Shown: positions 10,477-18,097 of the stretch, piece by piece
How positions within the stretch are numbered: the stretch's first letter is position 1
Layout: every line of letters begins with the position of its first letter
Assembly (NCBI GenBank): GCA_947459195.1
Contig: CANHCS010000009.1
Coordinates: forward strand, 1 to 46,942
From: Sphingobacteriaceae bacterium
GTDB taxonomy: Bacteria; Bacteroidota; Bacteroidia; Sphingobacteriales; Sphingobacteriaceae
Direction: 5' to 3'
DNA: 46,942 nt
Translations under genes and position numbers: made by a program
The notes under the pieces: model-generated
Told to the model about the DNA's origin: nothing
Databases searched by the model: none
The model's input: only the letters and a program-made list of their open reading frames with translations

Positions 10477-11148
10477 TTAGTAATCGTCTTTTTGGTAGTC
10501 GTCGGCGTCGTAATTTTCATTGTCAGAGAATTCATCCATGAATTCATCTTCCTCCTGATCTTCTTCCTCAACTTCTTGCACTTCCGAGCTTTTTTCACTC
10601 GGGGTATCGATGCTCATGTCATCCAGGTGGTCAACTTCTTCCAAATTCTCCGGATCAAATTCCTCGTCATTCAGAAAATCGAAATCATCCATAATTTTCT
10701 CCGTTGCAACACCGCTTACTGGTACAACTACACTTCCTGGAATTTTAGGAGCCTGTCCCGAGCTTTTAAACAAGCAGGGATATGCTTTTTGTTCGTCTTC
10801 CTCCAACATGATTTTCATCAATTCAACATGAAAATCAAATGGGCGATCGAAATTATAGGTATAGTAAAACTTTTGATGAGGATCATCAATAAACTTACTC
10901 AGTTTGGTATTTTCCATTAAAGCTACTCCACGATCCACCTTACGGGCATTAGGCAAAAAAGCAATTTCTTCCCCTTTGATCCAGAAATCGTTACTTACGT
11001 AGAAGGAAGACGACGCTTCTACCGGATAACCGGTGCTCGCATGAAGGACACGGTGCAGTTCTTCGAATGTTTGGTTAGACTTGATATCAATTTCGCGAAT
11101 TACATCGTCGTAATCTTCAAAAGAAACTTTAAATCTGTAGATAGCCAT
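10477..11148 (-). CDS. Plasmid pRiA4b ORF-3-like (IS1096 passenger TnpR-like) protein
   Basis: A 223-residue protein. The N-terminal half (MAIYRFKVSFEDYDDVIREI, then TFEELHRVLHASTGY and FYVSNDFWIKG) matches the family called plasmid pRiA4b ORF-3 or IS1096 passenger TnpR. Despite the name there is no recombinase motif and no transposase or terminal repeats nearby. The last ~60 residues are strongly acidic (runs such as EVQEVEEEDQEEDEF) and probably disordered. No signal peptide or membrane helix is seen. It lies between the CCA-adding enzyme gene (71-base gap) and miaA (9-base gap) on the same strand, which suggests a link to tRNA maturation. Function is unknown; the family name is firm, the role is not. 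Confidence 0.8.
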   Translation of the reverse strand: MAIYRFKVSFEDYDDVIREIDIKSNQTFEELHRVLHASTGYPVEASSSFYVSNDFWIKGEEIAFLPNARKVDRGVALMENTKLSKFIDDPHQKFYYTYNFDRPFDFHVELMKIMLEEDEQKAYPCLFKSSGQAPKIPGSVVVPVSGVATEKIMDDFDFLNDEEFDPENLEEVDHLDDMSIDTPSEKSSEVQEVEEEDQEEDEFMDEFSDNENYDADDYQKDDY

Positions 11149-11219
11149 GAATTATACTGTGTTCTGTTTGACAAAATTAACAATTGCGCCAGGAATAACA
11201 CTTTATTGCTGATAAAGTT

Positions 11220-12626
11220 TTAGGGTTTAATAACTTTTAATCCCATCTCTTTGCCTCTTTCAATCATAAATTCGAGCGCTTCCGGCCGGGTGTTTTTTAT
11301 ATCACCTTCCAAGATGGCCTCTCTGATCTGATTTTTTAGGATGCCAACTTCTCGACCTTCTTTCAAACCGAATATTTCCATAATATCCAGTCCGCTAATT
11401 GGAGGCTGCCAGTTCCGTATCCGATCTCTTTCCTCTACATCCTTTAATTTTTGTTTGACCAGCTCGAAATTATGTCGGTATTTTTTGATCTTGTACTCAT
11501 TCTTAGTGGTCACATCGGCATGGCATAACATCATTAAATGGTCAATATCATCACCTGCATCAAACAAAAGTCTCCTCAAGGCCGAATCGGTAACATGATC
11601 TTGAGCTAAAACGATGGGACGCAGGTGTAATTGTACCAATTTCTGTACCATTTTCATTTTATCATTCTGCGGGAGTCGGAGCTGGGCGAATATCTTAGGA
11701 ACCATGCGGGCGCCTTTGTCTTCATGGCCGTGAAAGGTCCATCCGTGTGAGGGCTCAAAACGCTTTGTAGCGGGTTTCGCGATGTCGTGTAAAATAGCTG
11801 ACCATCTCAACCAAAGATCATCGGTAGCCGCCGACAAATTATCCAACACCTCCAGGGTATGGTAAAAATTATCCTTGTGCGATTTACCGTTAATGGTATC
11901 TACGCCGTGGAGTTTGGCCATCTGCGGAAAAATGAGTTCCAGTAGGCCGGTATCGAACAAGTATTTAAAGCCTATAGATGGTTTTGGAGATCCGATGATC
12001 TTATTTAGCTCATCGGTAATACGTTCTTGAGATACAATTTTAATGCGCTCTTTCTGACTTTTGATGGCATCTGTAGCAGTTTGGTCGATTTGAAAATTGA
12101 GCTGTGTGGCAAATCGAATGGCTCGCATCATCCGCAAGGGATCATCAGAAAATGTTTCCGCCGGATTTTGTGGAGTTCTGATGAGTGATTGCTTGAGGTC
12201 ATCCAAACCATTAAATGGATCTAGCAGCTCACCATAGGTGTTTTTATTCAAGCTAATGGCTAGCGCATTAATGGTGAAGTCTCTGCGAAGCTGATCATCG
12301 GCCAGCGTACCGTTTTCTACAATGGGTTTACGCGAGTCGGAGCGATAGGATTCTTTCCTGGCACCTACAAATTCAACCTCGAGATCCTTATATCGCAGCA
12401 TGGCGGTGCCGAAATTCTTGAAAACAGAAACCTTCGTTTTTAAAACTTTCCCGGCTGCTTCCGCAAATTCGATTCCCTGGCCAATTACCAAAATGTCGAC
12501 ATCTTTTGAATTTCTGTTCAGGAAAATATCTCGAACATAGCCACCAATTACATAAACCTCGGCGTCTAATTGAGCCGCCAAATCTGATAGATGCCTAAAA
12601 ATGGGATGTTTGAGATGTTGTTTCAT
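11220..12626 (-). CDS. cca: CCA-adding tRNA nucleotidyltransferase (polymerase-beta plus HD domain)
   Basis: A class II tRNA nucleotidyltransferase of 468 residues that adds or repairs the 3' CCA of tRNAs. Head-domain motifs are visible: GGYVRDIFL, the metal-binding KDVDILV pair of aspartates, RRDFTINALAI, and DDPLRMMRAIRFA. A C-terminal HD phosphohydrolase domain carries HTLEVL, ILHDIAKP and HGHEDKGARM. An in-frame TTG at 12659 would add 11 residues, but the ATG at 12626 fits the family start (MKQHLKHPIF) better. A poly(A) polymerase role is hard to exclude because both belong to one family; in Bacteroidota this type is normally the CCA-adding enzyme. Downstream of tsaC on the same strand. 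Confidence 0.9.
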   Translation of the reverse strand: MKQHLKHPIFRHLSDLAAQLDAEVYVIGGYVRDIFLNRNSKDVDILVIGQGIEFAEAAGKVLKTKVSVFKNFGTAMLRYKDLEVEFVGARKESYRSDSRKPIVENGTLADDQLRRDFTINALAISLNKNTYGELLDPFNGLDDLKQSLIRTPQNPAETFSDDPLRMMRAIRFATQLNFQIDQTATDAIKSQKERIKIVSQERITDELNKIIGSPKPSIGFKYLFDTGLLELIFPQMAKLHGVDTINGKSHKDNFYHTLEVLDNLSAATDDLWLRWSAILHDIAKPATKRFEPSHGWTFHGHEDKGARMVPKIFAQLRLPQNDKMKMVQKLVQLHLRPIVLAQDHVTDSALRRLLFDAGDDIDHLMMLCHADVTTKNEYKIKKYRHNFELVKQKLKDVEERDRIRNWQPPISGLDIMEIFGLKEGREVGILKNQIREAILEGDIKNTRPEALEFMIERGKEMGLKVIKP

Positions 12627-12697
12627 GACCTGCCGCAAGCCTGCTAAAATTAAATTCAAAAGAGCGGATATTCTTTCGATTTTTCAAATCCTGCGGC

Positions 12698-13264
12698 TTA
12701 TTTACGAATAAAAACGAAACGGCCATCTGGCTCCAGTTTCATAATGGTTGAAGGTGTTTTTGGAGTCAGATCATCTTGTTCCCAGTTTACTACATAATCC
12801 ACACCATCAATAATTACAGGATCAATTTCTGAAAAGTTTGCAGGAGCAGCTTTTCCGCTAATGTTTGCGGAAGTGGAAACAATAGGTAAACGAAAACGCT
12901 GTAGTAGTTGCTTACAAAAATCGTGTTGAACGATGCGCATGCCAATGCTGCCATCATCATTAATTACATTTTGAGCCAAGTTCTTTGCCCCTGAATAAAT
13001 AATGGTGATGGGTTTATTAGTATATTCTATCAGGTCGTAGGCAATATCCGGAACTTCTCTTACATAGCTCTGCAACTTATTTTCTTGATCAAGAAGTATA
13101 ATGAGTCCTCCAGACTCGGTCTTTTTCTTCAAACCAAGCAGTTTAGTTACCGCTGCTTCGTTGGTAGCGTCGCAACCAAGGGCCCAAACGGTATCGGTAG
13201 GGTAGAGGATAATTCCTCCGGCCTTTAACACTTCTAAAGCTTTGTTTACTTCGTCTTTCAGCAT
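12698..13264 (-). CDS. tsaC: Sua5/YciO/YrdC family, probable threonylcarbamoyl-AMP synthase
   Basis: A single-domain YrdC-fold protein of 188 residues, expected to make threonylcarbamoyl-AMP from Thr, bicarbonate and ATP for t6A37 in ANN-reading tRNAs. The signatures PTDTVWALGCDA near the N-terminus, KPITIIYSG and STSANISG are visible. At the usual K-x-R substrate-binding position the sequence is LKKKTES, so the Arg appears replaced by Lys. There is no Sua5 C-terminal domain, so it is the short TsaC form. It begins the run that continues with cca and miaA. A YciO paralogue role is the main alternative. Confidence 0.85.
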   Translation of the reverse strand: MLKDEVNKALEVLKAGGIILYPTDTVWALGCDATNEAAVTKLLGLKKKTESGGLIILLDQENKLQSYVREVPDIAYDLIEYTNKPITIIYSGAKNLAQNVINDDGSIGMRIVQHDFCKQLLQRFRLPIVSTSANISGKAAPANFSEIDPVIIDGVDYVVNWEQDDLTPKTPSTIMKLEPDGRFVFIRK

Positions 13265-13315
13265 GATTCAAATATAAATCAAGTTAAAAGGTATTTATAA
13301 TTGAATTACGATTTG

Positions 13316-14071
13316 TTAAGTGTTTTTTTGAAGCACTAAAGCTTGTTGCTTAAAGTTTTTCCAATTGCGGTTCTCATTTGTTTTTAAAAAAGGATTTTTT
13401 CGAAACATCTTGTCTATAATCCGGCAATAAAGCCTCCAAAAAGATCGGTTTCTTTTTTTGCCAAAAGTGTATAATTCATACCAAACTACCGGATGTGAAT
13501 AAACCTTTTGGATGGGCTGGGAAAAGAATGGTCGACACAATGCCTCAAGCTGTTCAGGAAAAAATTCTTGTACATGCATCAAGTCTTCGGGATGTTCATT
13601 GGTTCTGATTGGCGTAGTAATAATTACTTTACCACCTGGTTTCAATAAGCGTTTAATTTCTTTTAGCATGAGATCTGGGTATTGAAGGTGCTCCAACACA
13701 TCTGCCAACACAATGAAATCGAAGGAGTCATTATTCAATTGAAAAGAATATCCCGATGCCACTGTAAATTCTCCTTCGAAACCATATTGATGAAAAATTT
13801 CTTGAGCATAATTCACTCCCTTTTCGGAAGGATCTACCCCCGTAATATGGCAATTAAATTTTCTATAGATCAACCCGCTCAATGCTCCATCGCCTGATCC
13901 TATTTCAAGTAGTTTAGCAGATTTATTTATCCCGTTTTGTTCCAGGAGTTCTATTACTATTTGGTATCGGGCCCTCAAAAAACAATCAATTTTGGAAAGA
14001 CCACCATAATAATTGGTCCAATGATAGGCTCCCATCTTATCATACTTAATGAATTTAATTTCTTCCGGCAT
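13316..14071 (-). CDS. Class I SAM-dependent methyltransferase
   Basis: A 251-residue methyltransferase of the Methyltransf_11/UbiE-like type. SAM-binding motif I is LLEIGSGDGALSG, the acidic residue at the end of strand beta-2 is in ITGVDPSEKG, motif II is FDFIVLADVLEHLQ, and RLLKPGGKVIITTP follows. The substrate is not readable. I prefer ATG 14071 (MPEEIKFIKYDKMG), which has an AGAAAG sequence just upstream; an in-frame TTG at 14113 would add 14 lysine-rich residues. It opens the polysaccharide pocket and is divergent from the DUF616 gene, so a role in glycan or lipid-carrier modification is plausible. The local DNA looks more AT-rich than its core neighbours. Confidence 0.85.
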   Translation of the reverse strand: MPEEIKFIKYDKMGAYHWTNYYGGLSKIDCFLRARYQIVIELLEQNGINKSAKLLEIGSGDGALSGLIYRKFNCHITGVDPSEKGVNYAQEIFHQYGFEGEFTVASGYSFQLNNDSFDFIVLADVLEHLQYPDLMLKEIKRLLKPGGKVIITTPIRTNEHPEDLMHVQEFFPEQLEALCRPFFSQPIQKVYSHPVVWYELYTFGKKRNRSFWRLYCRIIDKMFRKNPFLKTNENRNWKNFKQQALVLQKNT

Positions 14072-14200
14072 CTTTCTATGATTTTTTGTCTTTTTATTTT
14101 TAAATCTACTCAAATTAGTCTTATTGCGGTATAAATAGAAATGGGATTCGAAATTATAACTTGCTCTTTCTTCATACCTACAGATTGCTGTTTATAGTTT

Positions 14201-14208
14201 TATATTTG
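14201..14208 (+). promoter_or_regulatory. Candidate -7 promoter element for the DUF616 gene
   Basis: TATATTTG is an exact match to TAnnTTTG and lies 18 bases before the ATG at 14227. The upstream -33 TTG is not well placed, so the call rests on the -7 box alone. Confidence 0.4.
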
Positions 14209-14226
14209 GGTCTGTAGTTTGTTAAA

Positions 14227-14985
14227 ATGTCTAGAACTGTTGTATACACCGCTATTTTTGGCGACCAGGTTAAATTGTACCCTCAGCCTGAATTAGAAGG
14301 TATAGATTATATTTGTTTTTCCGACAGACCTCATCAAGCAAAAGGGTGGAAGGTGGTTGAATGTAAACCTATGTTCAATTCTGACCCTTTTCGGAATAAC
14401 CGTTATTATAAACTACACCCGCATTTGTTTCTCAAAGATTATGATTACAGTATCTATATAGATGGAAATTTTGTGGTGTTAGATTCTCCTCTATCCATGA
14501 TGAAAAAGCGGCTGCAATCTGTAAACATGTTGGTTTTTAATCATGTGTATACCAAAACCGATCCAAGAGACTGTATTTATGAAGAGCATGAGGCAATTTT
14601 AAGACTCTACCAAGAAAAGAAAATCCTTAAAGATAATTTGGGTGCCATGAGCCGGCTGATCGATTATTATCGATCGAAGGATTATCCCAGGCATAATGGG
14701 CTGATAAAGGGAGGGGTACTGATAAGGAAACATATGGAGCCTGAAGTGATCAATCTCATGGAACGCTGGTGGTATTTTATAAAAAATTACAGTAAGAGGG
14801 ATCAACTCAGTTTTAATTTTGTTGCTTGGGAGCAAGGCTTCAAATTTGAATATTTGCCTGGAGATATAAGACGTGGTAATCCATGGTTTTTCATGGTTAG
14901 TAAAAACGACAGGAACCTGAAGTTGAGTTTATTCAAATATAAGTTTAAGCGTACGTTATCGTCTATTGCCAAGTTATTTGGCTGA
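14227..14985 (+). CDS. DUF616 (TOD1/MUCI70-type) glycosyltransferase-like protein
   Basis: A 252-residue protein with the features of the DUF616/TOD1-MUCI70 family of putative glycosyltransferases. It begins RTVVYTAIFGDQ, then has YICFSDRP, a YSIYIDGNF segment where the DGN replaces a canonical DxD, NGLIKGGVLIRKH, and RDQLSFNFVAW near the end. There is no signal peptide or membrane helix, so it should act in the cytoplasm on nucleotide-sugar substrates. It is the only plus-strand gene in the polysaccharide pocket, divergent from the methyltransferase. Its 3' end overlaps the converging epimerase gene by 12 bases. The enzyme activity and acceptor are unknown; family assignment is by motif memory. 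Confidence 0.75.
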   Translation: MSRTVVYTAIFGDQVKLYPQPELEGIDYICFSDRPHQAKGWKVVECKPMFNSDPFRNNRYYKLHPHLFLKDYDYSIYIDGNFVVLDSPLSMMKKRLQSVNMLVFNHVYTKTDPRDCIYEEHEAILRLYQEKKILKDNLGAMSRLIDYYRSKDYPRHNGLIKGGVLIRKHMEPEVINLMERWWYFIKNYSKRDQLSFNFVAWEQGFKFEYLPGDIRRGNPWFFMVSKNDRNLKLSLFKYKFKRTLSSIAKLFG

Positions 14986-15969
14986 GCGATAATATTCAAA
15001 AGCTTCAGCTAAACCTTTCTTTAGGTCATATTTCGGATGATAATCGAACATGCGCTTAGCTTTAGAAATATCAGCTAAACTATCTCTGATATCTCCGTCT
15101 CTTGGCTCCCGATAATCTGGTTTTATATTAGTCTCGGTAATTTCGCAAATGGCATTCCACAGCTGATTTAAGCTAATCCGATCTCCGAAAGCAATGTTAC
15201 ATACTTCATGTTGTTCCAGTCCGTCGGTTAATAAAGCTTTGATATTTGCCTCCACTACATTGGCTACAAAAGTAAAATCTCTTGTTTGCTCGCCATCGCC
15301 AAAAATCTTAGGTTTGTCGCCCTTTAGGGCAGCTTTAAAAAATAAAGGAATGACAGCTGCATAAGGTCCATTTGGATCTTGTCGGGGACCAAATACATTG
15401 AAATAACGTAGTCCGACGGTGTTAAACTGATAGACTAGGCTAAAGGTGTTTGCGTAAAGCTCATCTGTAAACTTACTTACTGCATATGGCGATAGAGGCT
15501 TGCCCACCTGTTCTTCAACTTTAGGCAATGTTTTACTGTCACCGTAAACCGAGGATGAAGAAGCATAAACCATTCGCTTTACCCCGGCTAATCGAGCCGC
15601 CTGCATTATATTTAAAAATCCGTCAATATTTACCTGATTAGTAGTAATGGGATCTTTAATGGATCGAGGTACCGATCCCAAAGCAGCTTGATGGCTAACA
15701 TAGTCGATCCCCATCATCGCTTCTTGGCAAATGTTAAAATCTCTGATATCGCCTTCTATGAATTGAAAATTAGGTAGACTGTAATAGGCTTTAAGGTTGT
15801 CTATTTTTCCGGTTGCTAAATTATCTAAAACAGTCACTTTTTTAGCCCCGTGGCTGATCAGATATTCAACCAGATTAGAACCAATAAATCCTGCACCTCC
15901 TGTAATTAAGAAAGAATATTGGTTTAAGTTTTTTGTATGATAAGCCTGAGTATATAATCCGGATTTCAT
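14974..15969 (-). CDS. UDP-N-acetylglucosamine C4-epimerase-type extended SDR (WbpP/TviC-like)
   Basis: A 331-residue NAD(P)-dependent extended short-chain dehydrogenase. The Rossmann motif is LITGGAGFIGSNL, the catalytic set is SSSSVYGD and YAVSK (Tyr-x3-Lys), and RYFNVFGPRQDPNGPYAAV follows as in WbpP/TviC-type 4-epimerases that interconvert UDP-GlcNAc and UDP-GalNAc or their uronic acids. The ATG at 15969 lies 4 bases after the stop of the dehydrogenase gene; a GTG at 15996 would add 9 residues and overlap it. Pairing with the dehydrogenase points to synthesis of a HexNAc-uronic acid for a surface polysaccharide. The exact sugar is an inference. Confidence 0.88.
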   Translation of the reverse strand: MKSGLYTQAYHTKNLNQYSFLITGGAGFIGSNLVEYLISHGAKKVTVLDNLATGKIDNLKAYYSLPNFQFIEGDIRDFNICQEAMMGIDYVSHQAALGSVPRSIKDPITTNQVNIDGFLNIMQAARLAGVKRMVYASSSSVYGDSKTLPKVEEQVGKPLSPYAVSKFTDELYANTFSLVYQFNTVGLRYFNVFGPRQDPNGPYAAVIPLFFKAALKGDKPKIFGDGEQTRDFTFVANVVEANIKALLTDGLEQHEVCNIAFGDRISLNQLWNAICEITETNIKPDYREPRDGDIRDSLADISKAKRMFDYHPKYDLKKGLAEAFEYYRSAK

Positions 15970-15973
15970 GTTG

Positions 15974-17245
15974 TTACAATCTTTTAGAAACAACACTTAA
16001 TGGCAAAGTGCCCTTTGCATCGTATACAAAGGTGTTATGTGTACTAAAGGACTTAAAATTGAAGTCCGAAAATTCGTGATGCGACACTGCATGCAAAATG
16101 GCATCATAGGTTTGCCCTATAATTTCCTCTTCAGTTTTAAGCTTGATCTGGTATTCATGCGCTACTTCCTCCTTATTTGCCCAAGGGTCAATAATAGTTA
16201 CTTCTAAACCGAAATCATACAGTTGAAGATAGATATCAATCACTTTCGAATTACGAATATCAGGGCAATTTTCTTTAAAGGTGATACCCAGTATCAGTAC
16301 TTTGCTACCTTTTATTTTTGAATCTCTATCAATAATACCTTTTAATATTTCATTAGAAATAAAGCTACTCATTCCGTCATTTAAGCGCCTTCCAGCCAAG
16401 AGTATTTCAGGATAGTAGCCCACAGCTTGTGCTTTTTGGGCGAGATAATAGGGGTCAACTCCAATACAATGCCCGCCGACAAGTCCGGGTTTAAATTTTA
16501 AAAAATTCCATTTGGTTCCTGCAGCTTGCAAAACCTCATGGGTGTCTATGCCTAAACGATTGAATATGAGAGCTAATTCGTTTACAAAAGCAATATTAAT
16601 ATCTCTTTGGGCATTTTCAATTACTTTGGCAGCCTCAGCCACTTTTATGCTCGAAGCAAGGTGTGTTCCTGCAGTGATAATGCTGGCATAAAGGTCATTT
16701 ATAGCTTGAGCTGCATCGGGTGTAGATCCAGAAGTCACCTTCAATATTTTCGAAATGGTATGTTCTTTATCTCCCGGATTAATCCTTTCTGGAGAATAAC
16801 CACAGAAGAAATCTTGGTTGAATTTTAACCCACTATATTTTTCCAAAATAGGAACACAATCTTCTTCTGTGCAGCCAGGGTAAACCGTTGATTCATAAAT
16901 AACGACGTCGCCTTTTTTTAATGCTCCTGCAACGGTTTGGCTGGCTTTTACCAATAAGCTAATGTCTGGATTATTGTGTTTATCAATTGGGGTAGGCACG
17001 GTGATAATAAAAACCTGACATGTTTTAAGCAATTCAGCATCGGCAGAGAACTGCAGGCCATGACTTTGTTTTAATTGCTCTTCATCAATTTCAAGTGTGC
17101 AGTCGTAGCCGGAGATCAGTTCTTCAACTCTTTTCTGGTTAATGTCGAAGCCTAAAACTTGGTGCTTTTTACCGAATTCAACGGCAAGAGGAAGTCCCAC
17201 ATAACCTAAGCCAATAACGGCGATTTTTTTATTCTTTAAATCCAT
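15974..17245 (-). CDS. Nucleotide sugar dehydrogenase (WbpO/TviB-like, UDP-HexNAc 6-dehydrogenase)
   Basis: A 423-residue member of the UDP-glucose/GDP-mannose dehydrogenase family, making a UDP-N-acetyl-hexosaminuronic acid by two-step NAD-dependent oxidation. The N-terminal IAVIGLGYVGLPLAVEFG is the NAD site, ESTVYPGCTEE is the family motif, and GGHCIGVDPYYLA contains the catalytic Cys. The real start is ATG 17245, which shares its A with the TAA of the upstream glycosyltransferase (TAATG). A longer reading from 17347 would lie inside that gene and has no family sequence. TviB/WbpO is favoured over plain UDP-glucose dehydrogenase because of the adjacent TviC/WbpP-like epimerase. Confidence 0.88.
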   Translation of the reverse strand: MDLKNKKIAVIGLGYVGLPLAVEFGKKHQVLGFDINQKRVEELISGYDCTLEIDEEQLKQSHGLQFSADAELLKTCQVFIITVPTPIDKHNNPDISLLVKASQTVAGALKKGDVVIYESTVYPGCTEEDCVPILEKYSGLKFNQDFFCGYSPERINPGDKEHTISKILKVTSGSTPDAAQAINDLYASIITAGTHLASSIKVAEAAKVIENAQRDINIAFVNELALIFNRLGIDTHEVLQAAGTKWNFLKFKPGLVGGHCIGVDPYYLAQKAQAVGYYPEILLAGRRLNDGMSSFISNEILKGIIDRDSKIKGSKVLILGITFKENCPDIRNSKVIDIYLQLYDFGLEVTIIDPWANKEEVAHEYQIKLKTEEEIIGQTYDAILHAVSHHEFSDFNFKSFSTHNTFVYDAKGTLPLSVVSKRL

Positions 17246-18063
17246 TATTCGGATATTTTTTTCTTGTGAAGCCCATTCAAACATCGGTATGTTTTTTGAG
17301 CTTGTTTTTTCATCATCATCTCTAAGTTTTCTTCTTGAGAAGTCCAATTTTCTTTATGATACAAATGATATTGTACTGCATAGTTACGAGCAGAAATCAA
17401 CCGGTAGCCAAGACCCTTGAATCGCCATGCCAAATCTGCATCCTCTCCAACTGCGGGTTTACAGTAGTCTTCATCAAATCCATTGATATCTATTAAAGCT
17501 GATTTGTAGCAGGAAAAGTTGCAACCTTTTAGCCAACGCATTGTACGTTTTGCAGCAATAAAATTAAAAGGCCCATTCGGATTGATGAAAAACCCTTCTT
17601 CTATGAATTTGGCTTTGTCAACAATTAAGGCCGGTAATTTGAAAAGTAATCCCTTTTCGAATTCCAGTAATGGCGTATTTCTGAGTTTTTCACTGAATTT
17701 GGGGCCCAATTTAATTCTTTTACCAGCCACAATACCTCTGGGTTGTGCCAACCGCAAGTGTTGCTCAATGAAACGGTGATGTAAAACACAATCGCCATCA
17801 ATAAAAATCAAATAATCACTATTTGTAGCTATTATAGCCTTGTTTAAGGCTTGGTTTTTACGCCAGCCAACATCAGGCTGAGAGATATGCGTTATCTTTA
17901 AATTAATTGAATAATTTTCAATAAATGTTTTCACATCCCTATCGCAGCCATCCTCAGAAATAATGATCTCAAAGTCTTTCTCGGTTTGATAGACCAAACC
18001 ATCTAAAACCACTTTTAAATCAGTTATGTTTTTATAGATAGAAATGATCAGGCTTGCTTTCAT
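17245..18063 (-). CDS. Family 2 glycosyltransferase
   Basis: A 272-residue GT-A fold glycosyltransferase. It begins MKASLIISIYKN, has the nucleotide-sugar segment IIISEDGCD, the metal-binding IFIDGDC (DxD), and a C-terminal GEDADLAWRFKGLGY that resembles the galactosyltransferase-type (Glyco_transf_7C) end. No membrane helix is present. It probably adds one sugar to the surface glycan whose precursor is made by the two following genes. Its TAA overlaps the next ATG by one base. It starts 34 bases after the dapD stop with no terminator between, so transcription from dapD may carry into the cluster. Confidence 0.88.
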   Translation of the reverse strand: MKASLIISIYKNITDLKVVLDGLVYQTEKDFEIIISEDGCDRDVKTFIENYSINLKITHISQPDVGWRKNQALNKAIIATNSDYLIFIDGDCVLHHRFIEQHLRLAQPRGIVAGKRIKLGPKFSEKLRNTPLLEFEKGLLFKLPALIVDKAKFIEEGFFINPNGPFNFIAAKRTMRWLKGCNFSCYKSALIDINGFDEDYCKPAVGEDADLAWRFKGLGYRLISARNYAVQYHLYHKENWTSQEENLEMMMKKQAQKTYRCLNGLHKKKISE

Positions 18064-18097
18064 TGCTGATTCAGGGGTTTTTTATCACAACAAGTTA

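Noticed and set aside
10477-11148. Mobile element suggested by the IS1096 passenger/pRiA4b family name
   Set aside because: No transposase, inverted terminal repeats or target duplication was seen near the gene.
11200-11218. Hairpin ACTTTAT/ATAAAGT as terminator of cca
   Set aside because: Short AT-rich stem without a following T-tract on the minus strand.
17246-17347. Longer start of the nucleotide sugar dehydrogenase at 17347
   Set aside because: The extra 34 residues lie within the glycosyltransferase gene; the family sequence starts at ATG 17245.
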